From Pedobacter sp. ASV17 (lineage in GTDB: Bacteria > Bacteroidota > Bacteroidia > Sphingobacteriales > Sphingobacteriaceae), in NCBI RefSeq assembly GCF_016429065.1, contig NZ_JAELTX010000019.1:1-52343 (forward strand): a stretch of 52,343 bases of DNA. Direction: 5' to 3'. This document shows, one piece after another, positions 8,789 through 16,229 of this stretch (its first letter is position 1; the number at the start of each line of letters is the position of its first letter). Position numbers and translations under genes: made by a program. The notes beneath the pieces were generated by a model. The model saw only the letters and a program-made list of their open reading frames with translations, made no database searches and was not told where the DNA came from.

Positions 8789-8796
8789 CAAAAGTA
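8789..8796 (-). promoter_or_regulatory. -7 promoter box of ruvC
   Basis: On the minus strand the sequence is TACTTTTG, an exact TAnnTTTG match, separated by only 4 bp from the ruvC ATG at 8784. This predicts a leaderless or nearly leaderless mRNA. Confidence 0.55.
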
Positions 8797-8823
8797 GAAC
8801 TTATTTGTTCAACCTTTTGCATT

Positions 8824-8951
8824 TAGCCACAGATGCACAGATTTTGTTTTCTTTGAGTCAGATCGAACCATGATATTTCATTCAATAATGGTTTTATTAA
8901 AAAAAAACATTTTTAATGTTAGTCCGTATTTTATCTGTGCATCTGTGGCTA
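8824..8951. repeat. Long-range 19-bp inverted repeat
   Basis: TAGCCACAGATGCACAGAT (8824-8842) recurs as its exact reverse complement at 8933-8951, 90 bp apart, in the gap between the divergent ruvC and the flippase-like gene. The spacer is AT-rich with an A-run near 8899-8908. No coding potential is seen. Similar CCACA/GCACA words occur at 26724, 34558 and 52271. Confidence 0.8.
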
Positions 8952-9037
8952 CATTTTTCAAATGAACCTTAGGCTTATTCAATCTCTTGTTCATCTAAAA
9001 ATAGCCCAATGATAGGCATCAACTCAAGTTTATTAAG

Positions 9038-9045
9038 CATATTTG
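9038..9045 (+). promoter_or_regulatory. Possible -7 box for flippase-like gene
   Basis: CATATTTG matches TAnnTTTG at all but the first base. It overlaps the first possible TTG start of the following gene (9043), so if it is used translation must begin further in, for example at the TTG at 9067. Confidence 0.35.
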
Positions 9046-10044
9046 CACACACAAAAAGCATTTAGTTTGACATCCCGTTATAAAAAGATACTGTCCAACC
9101 TCATTAAAATAGCCGTAGTAGCGCTTGCTTTTTGGTTCATTTATAAAAAACTAGCCAATCATCACGACTTAAAAGAATTTATTGCCCTACTGCGGAATAT
9201 TCCAACCTTGCAGATTAGCCTGTTACTTGGCAGTGTATTTATGCTCATGTTATTTAACTGGGGATTGGAGGCTGTAAAATGGAAGCGTTTAATCCAAAGA
9301 GTAGAGCAAATTAGCCTATGGCGTGCCATCGAATCGGTGTTTTGTGGTTTAACTTGGGCTGTTTTTACGCCCAATAGATTAGGCGAGTACGGAGGCAGGG
9401 TTTTCTTTCTGTCGCCTAAAAGGCGGGTAGTAGGCGTGGTAGTGATGACCGTTGGAAATATTGGCCAATTGGTGCTTACCAATGTTTTTGGAGCCATTGC
9501 TGCCTGTATCTTTGTTTATCGGTTTATCCCCATAGAGCCTATTCTTTTTGCAGCCATATGTGGGCTTTCTTTTGTATTTGCTTTATTCTTTCTGGTCTTT
9601 TATTTCAATATCAAATGGCTTAACGGACTTTTGCTGTCGATCAAATTTACTCGCAAATACGCTAAATTCTATGCTGTTTTAGGTCGCTATCAAAAAAAAG
9701 AATTGCTTCAAATTCTACTCTTTTGTTTGGCCAGATATGCCGTTTTTACCACGCAGTATTTAATCATGTTTCTTTGGCTCATTCCAGATTTGAGCCTGCT
9801 TGATGTGCTCATGTTGGTGCCTATTTTGTTTTTTGTACAATCTACCTTACCTTCATTAGATTTGTTGGATATTGGCATTAGAAGTGTAACGGCCTTGTTT
9901 TTCTTCAAATACATTACCAATCAAAATATTGTAGTGGTGGCATGTATTGCCAGCATTTGGCTTATCAATATTATAATTCCTGCTATCTTAGGTTCCTATT
10001 TCGTATTTAAACTCAACATCTTTGGAAATACTAGACGCAATTAA
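9043..10044 (+). CDS. Lysylphosphatidylglycerol synthase TM-type (YbhN/flippase-like) membrane protein
   Basis: Integral membrane protein of up to 333 residues with about eight hydrophobic helices, matching the layout of the LPG_synthase_TM/UPF0104 family (PF03706). Visible conserved features are the EAVKWKRLI segment, FTPNRLGEYGGRVFFL (about 104-119) and the helix-rich C-terminal half. The family includes YbhN-type proteins and flippase domains of MprF; a role in moving a lipid-linked substrate is inferred from the glycosyltransferase gene overlapping its 3' end by 23 bp. No ATG is available at the N-terminus: TTG at 9043 gives the longest form, TTG at 9067 is an alternative favoured if the nearby promoter box is real. 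Confidence 0.82.
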   Translation: MHTQKAFSLTSRYKKILSNLIKIAVVALAFWFIYKKLANHHDLKEFIALLRNIPTLQISLLLGSVFMLMLFNWGLEAVKWKRLIQRVEQISLWRAIESVFCGLTWAVFTPNRLGEYGGRVFFLSPKRRVVGVVVMTVGNIGQLVLTNVFGAIAACIFVYRFIPIEPILFAAICGLSFVFALFFLVFYFNIKWLNGLLLSIKFTRKYAKFYAVLGRYQKKELLQILLFCLARYAVFTTQYLIMFLWLIPDLSLLDVLMLVPILFFVQSTLPSLDLLDIGIRSVTALFFFKYITNQNIVVVACIASIWLINIIIPAILGSYFVFKLNIFGNTRRN

Positions 10045-11158
10045 CTACTTCTCGGCATTTTTAACACTCATTTATGTGTTTGTGGTGGCTACTTTTATTG
10101 TAGGGTGGAAAAGAATTAAACCCTATCAAAAAAATACAGTATTGCCCCAGACTTTGGTATCTATTATCATCGCTGCCCGTAACGAAGAAGATAAAATTGC
10201 CAAAACCATTGATGATGTGCTGGCACAACAGTATACCCGAGAATTGTTTGAACTGATTGTGATTGATGACCATTCTACCGATAGCACTGCTGAAATAGTA
10301 ACCAGTTATGAAGCGGAGGGTGTGAAGTTGATTCGTTTGAACGAAGACAAAGCCCTAAATTCCTATAAGAAAAAAGCGATACAAACCGCCATTGATGGGG
10401 CAAAAGGCACCTTAATTATTACTACCGATGCCGATTGCAGAATGGGGCCGCAGTGGTTGCCCACCATTGTGAATTGCTACGAAACAATGGGCTACAAAAT
10501 GATTTCGTCGCCTGTGGCCTATTTTGAAGAAAAAAGTCTTTTCGAAAATTTGCAATCGCTGGAATTTAGCTACCTCATTGGCTTAGGAGCTTCAACCATA
10601 GGGAATAAAAATCCGAGTACCTGTAACGGCGCTAACTTGGCCTATGAGAAAAAAGCATTTATCGAAGTAGGCGGCTTTAAGGGGATTGATGATTTAGCCT
10701 CTGGCGATGACGAACTTTTGCTCCATAAAATTGCGGCCATTTACGGAGATAAAATAGGTTTCCTGAAAAATAAAGAGGCTGTGGTTTACACCCATGCCAA
10801 ACCCACCCTTGGCGAATTTATCCAACAACGCCGCCGCTGGGCTTCAAAAAGTACCCGTTATAAAGACAAATCGGTGATTATTTTGGGTGTAAGCATTTGG
10901 CTGTTTAATGTCAGCATTGTAGTCAATGCTTTGCTAAGTATTTTCTTTGCCGCTTCACTACCATTCTTGATATTTCAATTGGCTGCAAAAATGTTGATTG
11001 AGCTTATTTTTCTAGTTCAAATGACAAATTTCTTTAAAAGAAGGGCGCTACTTTGGTGGCTGCCAGCGCTCAATATTCTACATGTCATCTACTTTATTTA
11101 TATTGGCATTGCCGGAAATTCAGGAAAATATAATTGGAAAGGCCGAATGGTAAAATAA
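10022..11158 (+). CDS. Glycosyltransferase family 2, membrane-bound
   Basis: Processive-type GT-A glycosyltransferase of 378 residues. One N-terminal membrane helix (about 8-28) precedes the GT2 domain: SIIIAARNEE (47-56), IDDHSTDST (81-89), the metal-binding TTDADC (Asp136 and Asp138), the acceptor-site Asp pair in SGDDELLLHK (229-230) and the QQRRRW motif (268-273). Two or three C-terminal membrane helices follow. It transfers a sugar from a nucleotide donor, probably to a lipid or polysaccharide at the inner membrane. The TTG start at 10022 lies inside the preceding gene; no ATG exists before the first helix. OppC-like permease follows after 1 bp. Confidence 0.9.
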   Translation: MEILDAINYFSAFLTLIYVFVVATFIVGWKRIKPYQKNTVLPQTLVSIIIAARNEEDKIAKTIDDVLAQQYTRELFELIVIDDHSTDSTAEIVTSYEAEGVKLIRLNEDKALNSYKKKAIQTAIDGAKGTLIITTDADCRMGPQWLPTIVNCYETMGYKMISSPVAYFEEKSLFENLQSLEFSYLIGLGASTIGNKNPSTCNGANLAYEKKAFIEVGGFKGIDDLASGDDELLLHKIAAIYGDKIGFLKNKEAVVYTHAKPTLGEFIQQRRRWASKSTRYKDKSVIILGVSIWLFNVSIVVNALLSIFFAASLPFLIFQLAAKMLIELIFLVQMTNFFKRRALLWWLPALNILHVIYFIYIGIAGNSGKYNWKGRMVK

Positions 11159-11159
11159 C

Positions 11160-12248
11160 ATGGCAGATACTACTCAATCCACTAAGGTTTGGAAGAAATT
11201 CAGACGTAATACACTTGCATTAACTGGTCTTATTTTTATTTGTTTTATGGTAGTGGTTGGCATTTTGGGCTATTTAATTACACCCGACCAAACACCCTAT
11301 GCCAATACCATGCACCTGCAGCTGACCAATAAAAAGCCAGGACGTACTTTTCAGTTCCTTATTGTTAGCCGAAACGAAAACATTAAGCAAGTAGGGCTTT
11401 TCGAAAAAATGCTTTTTGGACAGGAAGCCAACTTCAAAAGTATTCCAATTACCTCTTATCGCGTAGTGGGTAATAAAGTTTTTGCCCGCGAATATATTGG
11501 TGATGATGAGCAGGCCGAAGAAGAAGCCTATCCGCTTGTGTCGGGTCAAAATACCTATCAAAAAACTTACTATTTGGGAACCGATATTTACGGTAGGGAT
11601 TTACTGAGCCGTTTAATTCTTGGCGTTCGCGTGTCGCTTTCCGTAGGTTTAATGGCGGTACTTATTTCTATGGTTATTGGGGTAGGCTTGGGTGCCATTG
11701 CAGGTTATTTTGGCGGAAAAGTAGATGCTGCCATTAGTTGGTTCATGAACGTGATTTGGTCGTTGCCTTCATTGCTTTTGGTGATCGCTATTTCCTTTGC
11801 GTTGGGTAAAGGTTTTTGGCAAATCTTCATTGCGGTAGGGCTTTCTACCTGGGTTGACGTGGCTCGTTTAGTGCGTGGACAGGTAATGGCTTTAAAGCAG
11901 GTTGAATTTGTAGAAGCGGCGAAAGCTTTAGGTTTTTCTAACAGTCGAATTATCGTTAAACACATATTACCCAATATTGCAGGGCCTATTCTGGTGGTTG
12001 GCTCGGCCAACTTTGCTTCGGCTATTTTGTTGGAAACAGGGTTGAGTTTTCTAGGCTTTGGTGCGCAGCCACCTATGCCAAGCTGGGGTACCATGATTAA
12101 GGAGCACTACGGTTATATTATTATGGATGCTGCTTATTTGGCGGTATTGCCAGGTTTGGCCATTATGCTTACGGTTTATGCCTTCAATTTAATTGCCATT
12201 GGCTTGCGTGATGCCTTTGATGTAAAAGGCCAAAATACCAGTGTTTAA
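11160..12248 (+). CDS. ABC transporter permease, OppC/DppC type
   Basis: Permease of 362 residues with one N-terminal helix (about 18-40), the family motif LGTDIYGRDLLSR (139-151), five further helices, and the EAA loop EAAKALGFSNSRIIVKH (252-268) that contacts the ATPase. The C-terminal motif ETGLSFLGFGAQPP is typical of peptide/nickel import permeases. The segment between the first helix and LGTD (about 48-138) is far longer than usual and forms an added periplasmic region. No partner permease, ATPase or binding protein lies next to it; Bacteroidota often scatter these genes. It begins 1 bp after the GT2 gene stop. Confidence 0.93.
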   Translation: MADTTQSTKVWKKFRRNTLALTGLIFICFMVVVGILGYLITPDQTPYANTMHLQLTNKKPGRTFQFLIVSRNENIKQVGLFEKMLFGQEANFKSIPITSYRVVGNKVFAREYIGDDEQAEEEAYPLVSGQNTYQKTYYLGTDIYGRDLLSRLILGVRVSLSVGLMAVLISMVIGVGLGAIAGYFGGKVDAAISWFMNVIWSLPSLLLVIAISFALGKGFWQIFIAVGLSTWVDVARLVRGQVMALKQVEFVEAAKALGFSNSRIIVKHILPNIAGPILVVGSANFASAILLETGLSFLGFGAQPPMPSWGTMIKEHYGYIIMDAAYLAVLPGLAIMLTVYAFNLIAIGLRDAFDVKGQNTSV

Positions 12249-12684
12249 CGAACAATCCTTGCAAATTAGCATAGTCGTCATCTCGACTGGAGTGTAGCGA
12301 AACGGAGAGATCTTTGGATTTAACATTGAAATTCCTTCCCGAAGTGTGGGGACAGGCACTAGTGTTGAATAACAATTAGGGCCAAAAAACTTCGTTAATC
12401 TTGTAAAGCGCCATAAATTAATATTGACAAAGTTCCACAGGCCAATAGGCAGCGTGTTAACAGGCACTTGCTTAACTTCACTAAACCTGGGTGAAGTGTA
12501 AAGCCCGCAAGCGAGCGGTACTGCGCAGCAGTTAGCGAGTGCGGACTTGAAACGGAACACAGGACTTGCATTCATCAGAGTATTTACCGAGCTTTTCAAA
12601 GAAAATTAATCAATAAAACATTGCCTCTTTGATTTAAATACTAAAAACTGATAGCTAAATCTTTTTAAGTGCTATTTTTGTAAT
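12249..12684. other. Non-coding repeat-bearing gap before rnhB
   Basis: This 436-bp stretch has no convincing gene. It begins with a GTCATCTCGACTGGAG-type repeat (around 12279-12310), and contains a small hairpin ACTTCAC/GTGAAGT (12475-12481 and 12491-12497) and a GC-rich run with repeated GCAAGCGAGCGG-like words (about 12500-12550). A minus-strand open frame across it (12189-12599) looks like a by-product of these repeats. It ends with the rnhB promoter. Confidence 0.6.
12673..12680 (+). promoter_or_regulatory. -7 promoter box of rnhB
   Basis: TATTTTTG is an exact TAnnTTTG match and ends 4 bp before the rnhB ATG, the same geometry as at ruvC. The transcript is predicted to start at or next to the start codon. 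Confidence 0.55.
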
Positions 12685-13284
12685 ATGCTGCTAAACTGTT
12701 ATCAAATAGAATTAATTGAGGCTGGCTGCGACGAGGCTGGACGTGGTTGTTTGGCTGGTCCAGTGGTGGCGGCTGCGGTAATTTTGCCCAAGGATTTTTA
12801 TTTGGAGGGTTTAACGGATTCGAAACAGTTGTCGCACAAACAGCGGGATGAGCTTCGACCGATTATTGAGGAAAAAGCTTTGGCATGGGCTGTAGCCATG
12901 GTTGACCATGAGGAAATTGACCGCATTAATATTTTAAATGCTTCTTTTTTGGCCATGCACCGTGCTTTGGATCAGCTCGTACTGCGACCTGAGTATTTGG
13001 TGATTGATGGTAACCGTTTTAAGGCTTACCAAGAAATTAAGCATTCGTGCATTGTGAAAGGTGATGGGAAGTACCTGAATATTGCGGCGGCTTCTATTTT
13101 AGCAAAAACGCACAGAGACGAGTATATGGCTGCTTTGGATGCAGATTATCCGCAATATGACTGGAAAAAGAACAAAGGATATCCAACCATTGCCCACCGT
13201 AATGCTGTGATTAACATTGGCCCATCTCCCTACCACCGAAAAACGTTTAATGTAACTAGTCCGCAACTTACGATAGAATTTTAA
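12685..13284 (+). CDS. rnhB: Ribonuclease HII
   Basis: RNase HII of 199 residues; it removes ribonucleotides from DNA and RNA primers in RNA-DNA hybrids. The signature [15 protein letters not shown] gives Asp16 and Glu17, LVIDGN gives Asp108, and KTHRDEYM supplies the fourth acidic residue near 145. [10 protein letters not shown] and the NKGYPT motif (about 163-168) are standard for the type II family. The ATG is confirmed because the conserved domain begins ten residues later. The downstream glycosyltransferase starts one base after the stop, so the two are probably co-translated. Confidence 0.96.
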   Translation: MLLNCYQIELIEAGCDEAGRGCLAGPVVAAAVILPKDFYLEGLTDSKQLSHKQRDELRPIIEEKALAWAVAMVDHEEIDRINILNASFLAMHRALDQLVLRPEYLVIDGNRFKAYQEIKHSCIVKGDGKYLNIAAASILAKTHRDEYMAALDADYPQYDWKKNKGYPTIAHRNAVINIGPSPYHRKTFNVTSPQLTIEF

Positions 13285-13285
13285 C

Positions 13286-14488
13286 TTGAGAGTACTTCTG
13301 CTATGTCATAGAGTTCCTTTTCCGCCAAATAGCGGTTACCCTATTGTGGTTTACAATACCATAAAGGGATTGCTTGATCTTGGCGTGGAGCTGACGTTGT
13401 TTAGCCTTAACAACTCGAAGCAGTATGTGGATGTGGATGATATTTATGATCCTATTTTTGAAAAAATCAACTTTCATTCGTTTACGGTAGATATTGAAGT
13501 GAATGTTTGGGACGCTTTTGTTAATATTTTCTCGAACCAGTCGTACAACGTTTCCCGTTATCATGATCACGATGCTGAAAAGGTTTTGGAGAATGTTTTG
13601 CGTGAACAGGAGTTTGATGTGGTGCAGTTTGAGGGGCTTTTTGTAGTGCCTTATTTGGATACGGTAAAAGCTCATAGCAAGGCAAAACTGGTTTATAGGG
13701 CGCACCATATTGAGCACGATGTGTGGGAGCGTTTGGCACTTGGGGAGCGGTTTACGCCCCGAAGAACCTATCTGGAGTTTTTATCCCGCCGATTAAAGGC
13801 TTATGAAACGGAACAGATTAATCGCTTTCATCAAGTATTTGCCATTAGTAATCCTGATAGGCAGAAGTTGTTGCTGATGGGCTGTCAAACCCGATTAGAT
13901 GTTTTTCCTGTAGCATTAGATTTTTCGAAGTATAAAATAGATACGAGTAAAACGAGTTTCCCTACTTTGTTCCATTTGGGAGCCATGGACTGGCGACCAA
14001 ATAAGGAAGGCTTAGAGTGGTTTTTGGATGAAATTTGGCCTGATATTGAAGAGCTGAGCGGTGAACTACGGTTTTATATTGCGGGCAAGAACATGCAAAA
14101 GCAATTTTTTGAATACGATTCGGATAACCTGATTGTGGAAGGGGAGGTGTTTGATGCGGTGGATTTCATTAATAGTAAAGCCATTATGATTGTGCCTCTG
14201 CTTTCGGGTAGTGGTATGCGGGTGAAGATTATTGAGGGAATGGCTATGCAGAAGTGTATTATTGCCACCACTATGGCGGCCGAAGGTATTGATTGTAAGC
14301 ATGGCAAAGATATTTTGATTGCGGATACTGCCGATGAATTTTATCGTTCGATTTTAAAATGCATTACTCAGCCTAATAAATGGCAGGAAATTGGTAAAAA
14401 TGCTAGAAAAACAGCAGAGAAGCATCATGAAATTAATGCTAACGCCAAGCGCATGTTCGATATTTATCAGGAGTTAACGGCGGTGTGA
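13286..14488 (+). CDS. GT4-like (GT-B fold) glycosyltransferase
   Basis: Protein of 400 residues beginning with the GT-B strand-loop MRVLLLCHRVPFPPNSGYP, so the TTG at 13286 is the true start even though it is non-canonical. The N-terminal acceptor domain contains FDVVQFEGLF and the C-terminal donor domain has LFHLGAMDWRPNKEGLEWF (about 228-246), FYIAGKNM, and PLLSGSGMRVKIIEGMAM (about 307-324) followed by a conserved acidic/glycine turn, which is the nucleotide-sugar binding site. It resembles sugar transferases of polysaccharide or cell-wall pathways; donor and acceptor are unknown. It is coupled to rnhB by a 1-bp gap. Confidence 0.88.
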   Translation: MRVLLLCHRVPFPPNSGYPIVVYNTIKGLLDLGVELTLFSLNNSKQYVDVDDIYDPIFEKINFHSFTVDIEVNVWDAFVNIFSNQSYNVSRYHDHDAEKVLENVLREQEFDVVQFEGLFVVPYLDTVKAHSKAKLVYRAHHIEHDVWERLALGERFTPRRTYLEFLSRRLKAYETEQINRFHQVFAISNPDRQKLLLMGCQTRLDVFPVALDFSKYKIDTSKTSFPTLFHLGAMDWRPNKEGLEWFLDEIWPDIEELSGELRFYIAGKNMQKQFFEYDSDNLIVEGEVFDAVDFINSKAIMIVPLLSGSGMRVKIIEGMAMQKCIIATTMAAEGIDCKHGKDILIADTADEFYRSILKCITQPNKWQEIGKNARKTAEKHHEINANAKRMFDIYQELTAV

Positions 14489-14830
14489 TTTTTACGGGTT
14501 TTTTACGTCATTTCGACGACCAAAGGAGGAGAATTAGAAATCAACGAAGTTAAATCTAGCGATTGTCTTTTTAATTTCATGTCGTTAGATTTTACTCTGT
14601 AGCTGCTACGCGGTCTCGTCGCTGCGCTTCCCTCGAAATGACGGGCAGGGTACTAGAAGACTTACGAAGTTTAACTTTGTTTGCTTGTAGTTTTATAGGT
14701 AAAGTTGAGGGCTTCGCCGTTTAAAAACTTCGTAAGTCTAATACATCTTCGCAATAACGGAAATAGGAGCGTCATTGCGAGTTTACGAAGCAATCCCTAA
14801 AGATTAGAAATTCTTACTTCGCAACAATTC
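14489..14830. repeat. Intergenic nested palindromes
   Basis: No gene is seen in this gap. An outer 11-bp inverted repeat CGTCATTTCGA (14506-14516 and 14633-14643) encloses an inner one, AAATCTAGCGA/TCGTTAGATTT (14552-14562 and 14582-14592). A second element has perfect 15-bp arms AGACTTACGAAGTTT at 14658-14672 and 14725-14739. A GTCATTGCGAG...ACGAAGCAATC unit lies near 14771-14797. These look like the non-coding repeats dispersed in Bacteroidota genomes. Confidence 0.7.
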
Positions 14831-14842
14831 TTACTTCGCAAC
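14809..14842. repeat. 17-bp perfect tandem duplication at the 3' end of the AhpD-like gene
   Basis: AATTCTTACTTCGCAAC occurs twice head to tail (14809-14825 and 14826-14842). The second copy contains the last codons and stop of the AhpD-like gene; the first is a non-coding copy of the same end. Confidence 0.9.
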
Positions 14843-15268
14843 GTCTTTAAGAGTGCTAATCGCTATCCTGTTCCAGCCATTAATTGCTACAATAGCCATG
14901 ATAATTTGTGCTAGGTAGTTTTCTCCGAAAGTGTTTACTGCTTTTTCATAAAGCTCATCGCTCACACCGCCTTGGTGAATAAGCGTAATTTTTTCGGTAA
15001 GGTCTAACAACGTTTTTTCTTCCTCGGTAAACAAACTGGTTTCTCTCCATGCGTTCAATAAAAAGATACGTTGTTGCGTTTCGCTAATTTTAAGCGCGTC
15101 TTTGGTGTGCATGTCCAAGCAAAAAGCACAACCGTTAATTTGAGAAGCCCTGATTTTAATCAGCTCGTAGTGAGATTTTTGTAATGAAGTGTTTTGTAGG
15201 TAGCTTTCTAGTCCGAACATTGCTTTGTAAGCATTAGGCTCTAGGCTTAATAAATCTATTCTTTTCAT
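14831..15268 (-). CDS. AhpD-like carboxymuconolactone decarboxylase family protein
   Basis: Protein of 145 residues with the AhpD core motif INGCAFCLDMHTKDA: Cys47, Cys50 and His54 form the peroxidatic/resolving centre of alkylhydroperoxidase D-like proteins. Helical throughout, cytoplasmic, no signal peptide. It probably reduces peroxides or acts in a redox relay. It lies directly downstream of a Crp/Fnr-type regulator on the same strand, with its own promoter and a palindrome between them, suggesting direct control by that regulator. A perfect 17-bp tandem duplication covers its stop codon region (14809-14842), leaving the coding end intact. Confidence 0.92.
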   Translation of the reverse strand: MKRIDLLSLEPNAYKAMFGLESYLQNTSLQKSHYELIKIRASQINGCAFCLDMHTKDALKISETQQRIFLLNAWRETSLFTEEEKTLLDLTEKITLIHQGGVSDELYEKAVNTFGENYLAQIIMAIVAINGWNRIAISTLKDVAK

Positions 15269-15309
15269 TGTATCAAGTGTTAAAAATTATTCGTTTTGAA
15301 TTAATGATA

Positions 15310-15317
15310 CAAAGTTA
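15310..15317 (-). promoter_or_regulatory. -7 promoter box of the AhpD-like gene
   Basis: On the minus strand TAACTTTG matches TAnnTTTG exactly, about 41 bp upstream of the ATG. The 16-bp palindrome at 15339-15354 lies 21 bp further upstream, where an activator or repressor would act. Confidence 0.55.
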
Positions 15318-15338
15318 AGGGGCGCTACTGGCAAGAAA

Positions 15339-15354
15339 CTTAAACTGGTTTAAG
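15339..15354. promoter_or_regulatory. Candidate Crp/Fnr-type operator
   Basis: CTTAAACTGGTTTAAG is a perfect palindrome with 7-bp arms and a 2-bp centre, placed upstream of the AhpD-like promoter and 50 bp downstream of the Crp/Fnr regulator gene. Size and symmetry fit a dimeric helix-turn-helix protein of this family. Confidence 0.5.
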
Positions 15355-15404
15355 AAAGCAAAATCGTCACCTTATCTCATCATCACACTACCTTATTGTG
15401 GTGA

Positions 15405-15983
15405 TTATTTTCCAAAGTGCTTCTTCTTGATTTCGCTAAGGTATTCGGGGGTAAAGCCGAGGTAGGAGGCCAAGAGGTATTGTGGCACCCGTTGCATAAA
15501 TGCGGGTTGGCTGTTGGCAAAGTGAAAATAAAGCTCCTCTCGGGAGTATTCGTTAATGTATTTAATCCTCAATTGCGCCGCCGCAAAAGATTTTTCAAAT
15601 ACTCTTCTGAAATACCTTTCCATTTGCGGGAATTGGGCCAACATCTTTTCTTGTGCTTCGTAGCTAATACTCAAAACTTCCGATTGTTCTACCGCTTGTA
15701 TGCTGAAAGCACTAGGTTTTTGTTCTAAAAAAGCGAGGTTGTCGGTCATCCACCAGCTTTCGATACCAAATTGAGTGGTTTGTTCGGCACCAGTTTCTTT
15801 TACGTAAAATAGCCGTAAGCAGCCTTTGAGTACAAAAAAGTGTCGTCGGCAAATTTGCCCTTCGCTTAGCAAAATTTCTTTCTTTTTAGCTGAAATAGGC
15901 TCAAAGAAAGCTAGGATACTCGCAAAATCACTTTCGCTTACCGTTGCAAATTTCTGGATATGTTTAAAAAGTAAGTTGGACAT
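15405..15983 (-). CDS. Crp/Fnr family transcriptional regulator
   Basis: Protein of 192 residues with an N-terminal cyclic-nucleotide-binding-like beta-barrel (about 12-115; SEGQICRRHFFVLKGCLRLFYV and LAFLEQKPSAFSIQAVEQSE in parts), a dimerisation helix, and a C-terminal helix-turn-helix (about 165-190, QYLLASYLGFTPEYLSEIKK). The phosphate-binding RxS signature of true cAMP receptors is not evident, so the ligand may differ, as in many Bacteroidota members. There is no signal peptide. The neighbouring AhpD-like gene and the palindrome between them are the likely local targets. Confidence 0.9.
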   Translation of the reverse strand: MSNLLFKHIQKFATVSESDFASILAFFEPISAKKKEILLSEGQICRRHFFVLKGCLRLFYVKETGAEQTTQFGIESWWMTDNLAFLEQKPSAFSIQAVEQSEVLSISYEAQEKMLAQFPQMERYFRRVFEKSFAAAQLRIKYINEYSREELYFHFANSQPAFMQRVPQYLLASYLGFTPEYLSEIKKKHFGK

Positions 15984-16208
15984 TGACCGCTAATATAGTT
16001 GGATTTGGAGATAGTTTTGCTTCTTTACCACAATGAATGAATTGGAGGTGTAATGCTAAAATCCCAAAACCGATTTACCAATAAAACGATTGGCTAACGG
16101 CAAACTTTGCAACACAAACTTTACGTAAAACCGTCCTATGTTATAAATATGTAAAATTGGAGCGGCTTTCAAGACATTTGGGCGAAAATTTCGCAAATTG
16201 CATGCTCT

Positions 16209-16216
16209 TAAGTTTG
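16209..16216 (+). promoter_or_regulatory. -7 promoter box of the photolyase gene
   Basis: TAAGTTTG is an exact TAnnTTTG match. The first ATG (16218) is one base behind it and would lie upstream of the expected transcription start, so the ATG at 16230 is preferred. Confidence 0.5.
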
Positions 16217-16229
16217 AATGGCTAGGGAT

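Noticed and set aside
12189..12599. Minus-strand open frame of 136 codons between the permease and rnhB genes
   Set aside because: It overlaps the permease 3' end and runs through intergenic repeats; composition is irregular and no domain or signal is visible.
16218..16229. ATG start for the photolyase at 16218
   Set aside because: It is one base behind the -7 box; the ATG at 16230 starts exactly at the conserved domain. Not excluded if transcription begins upstream.
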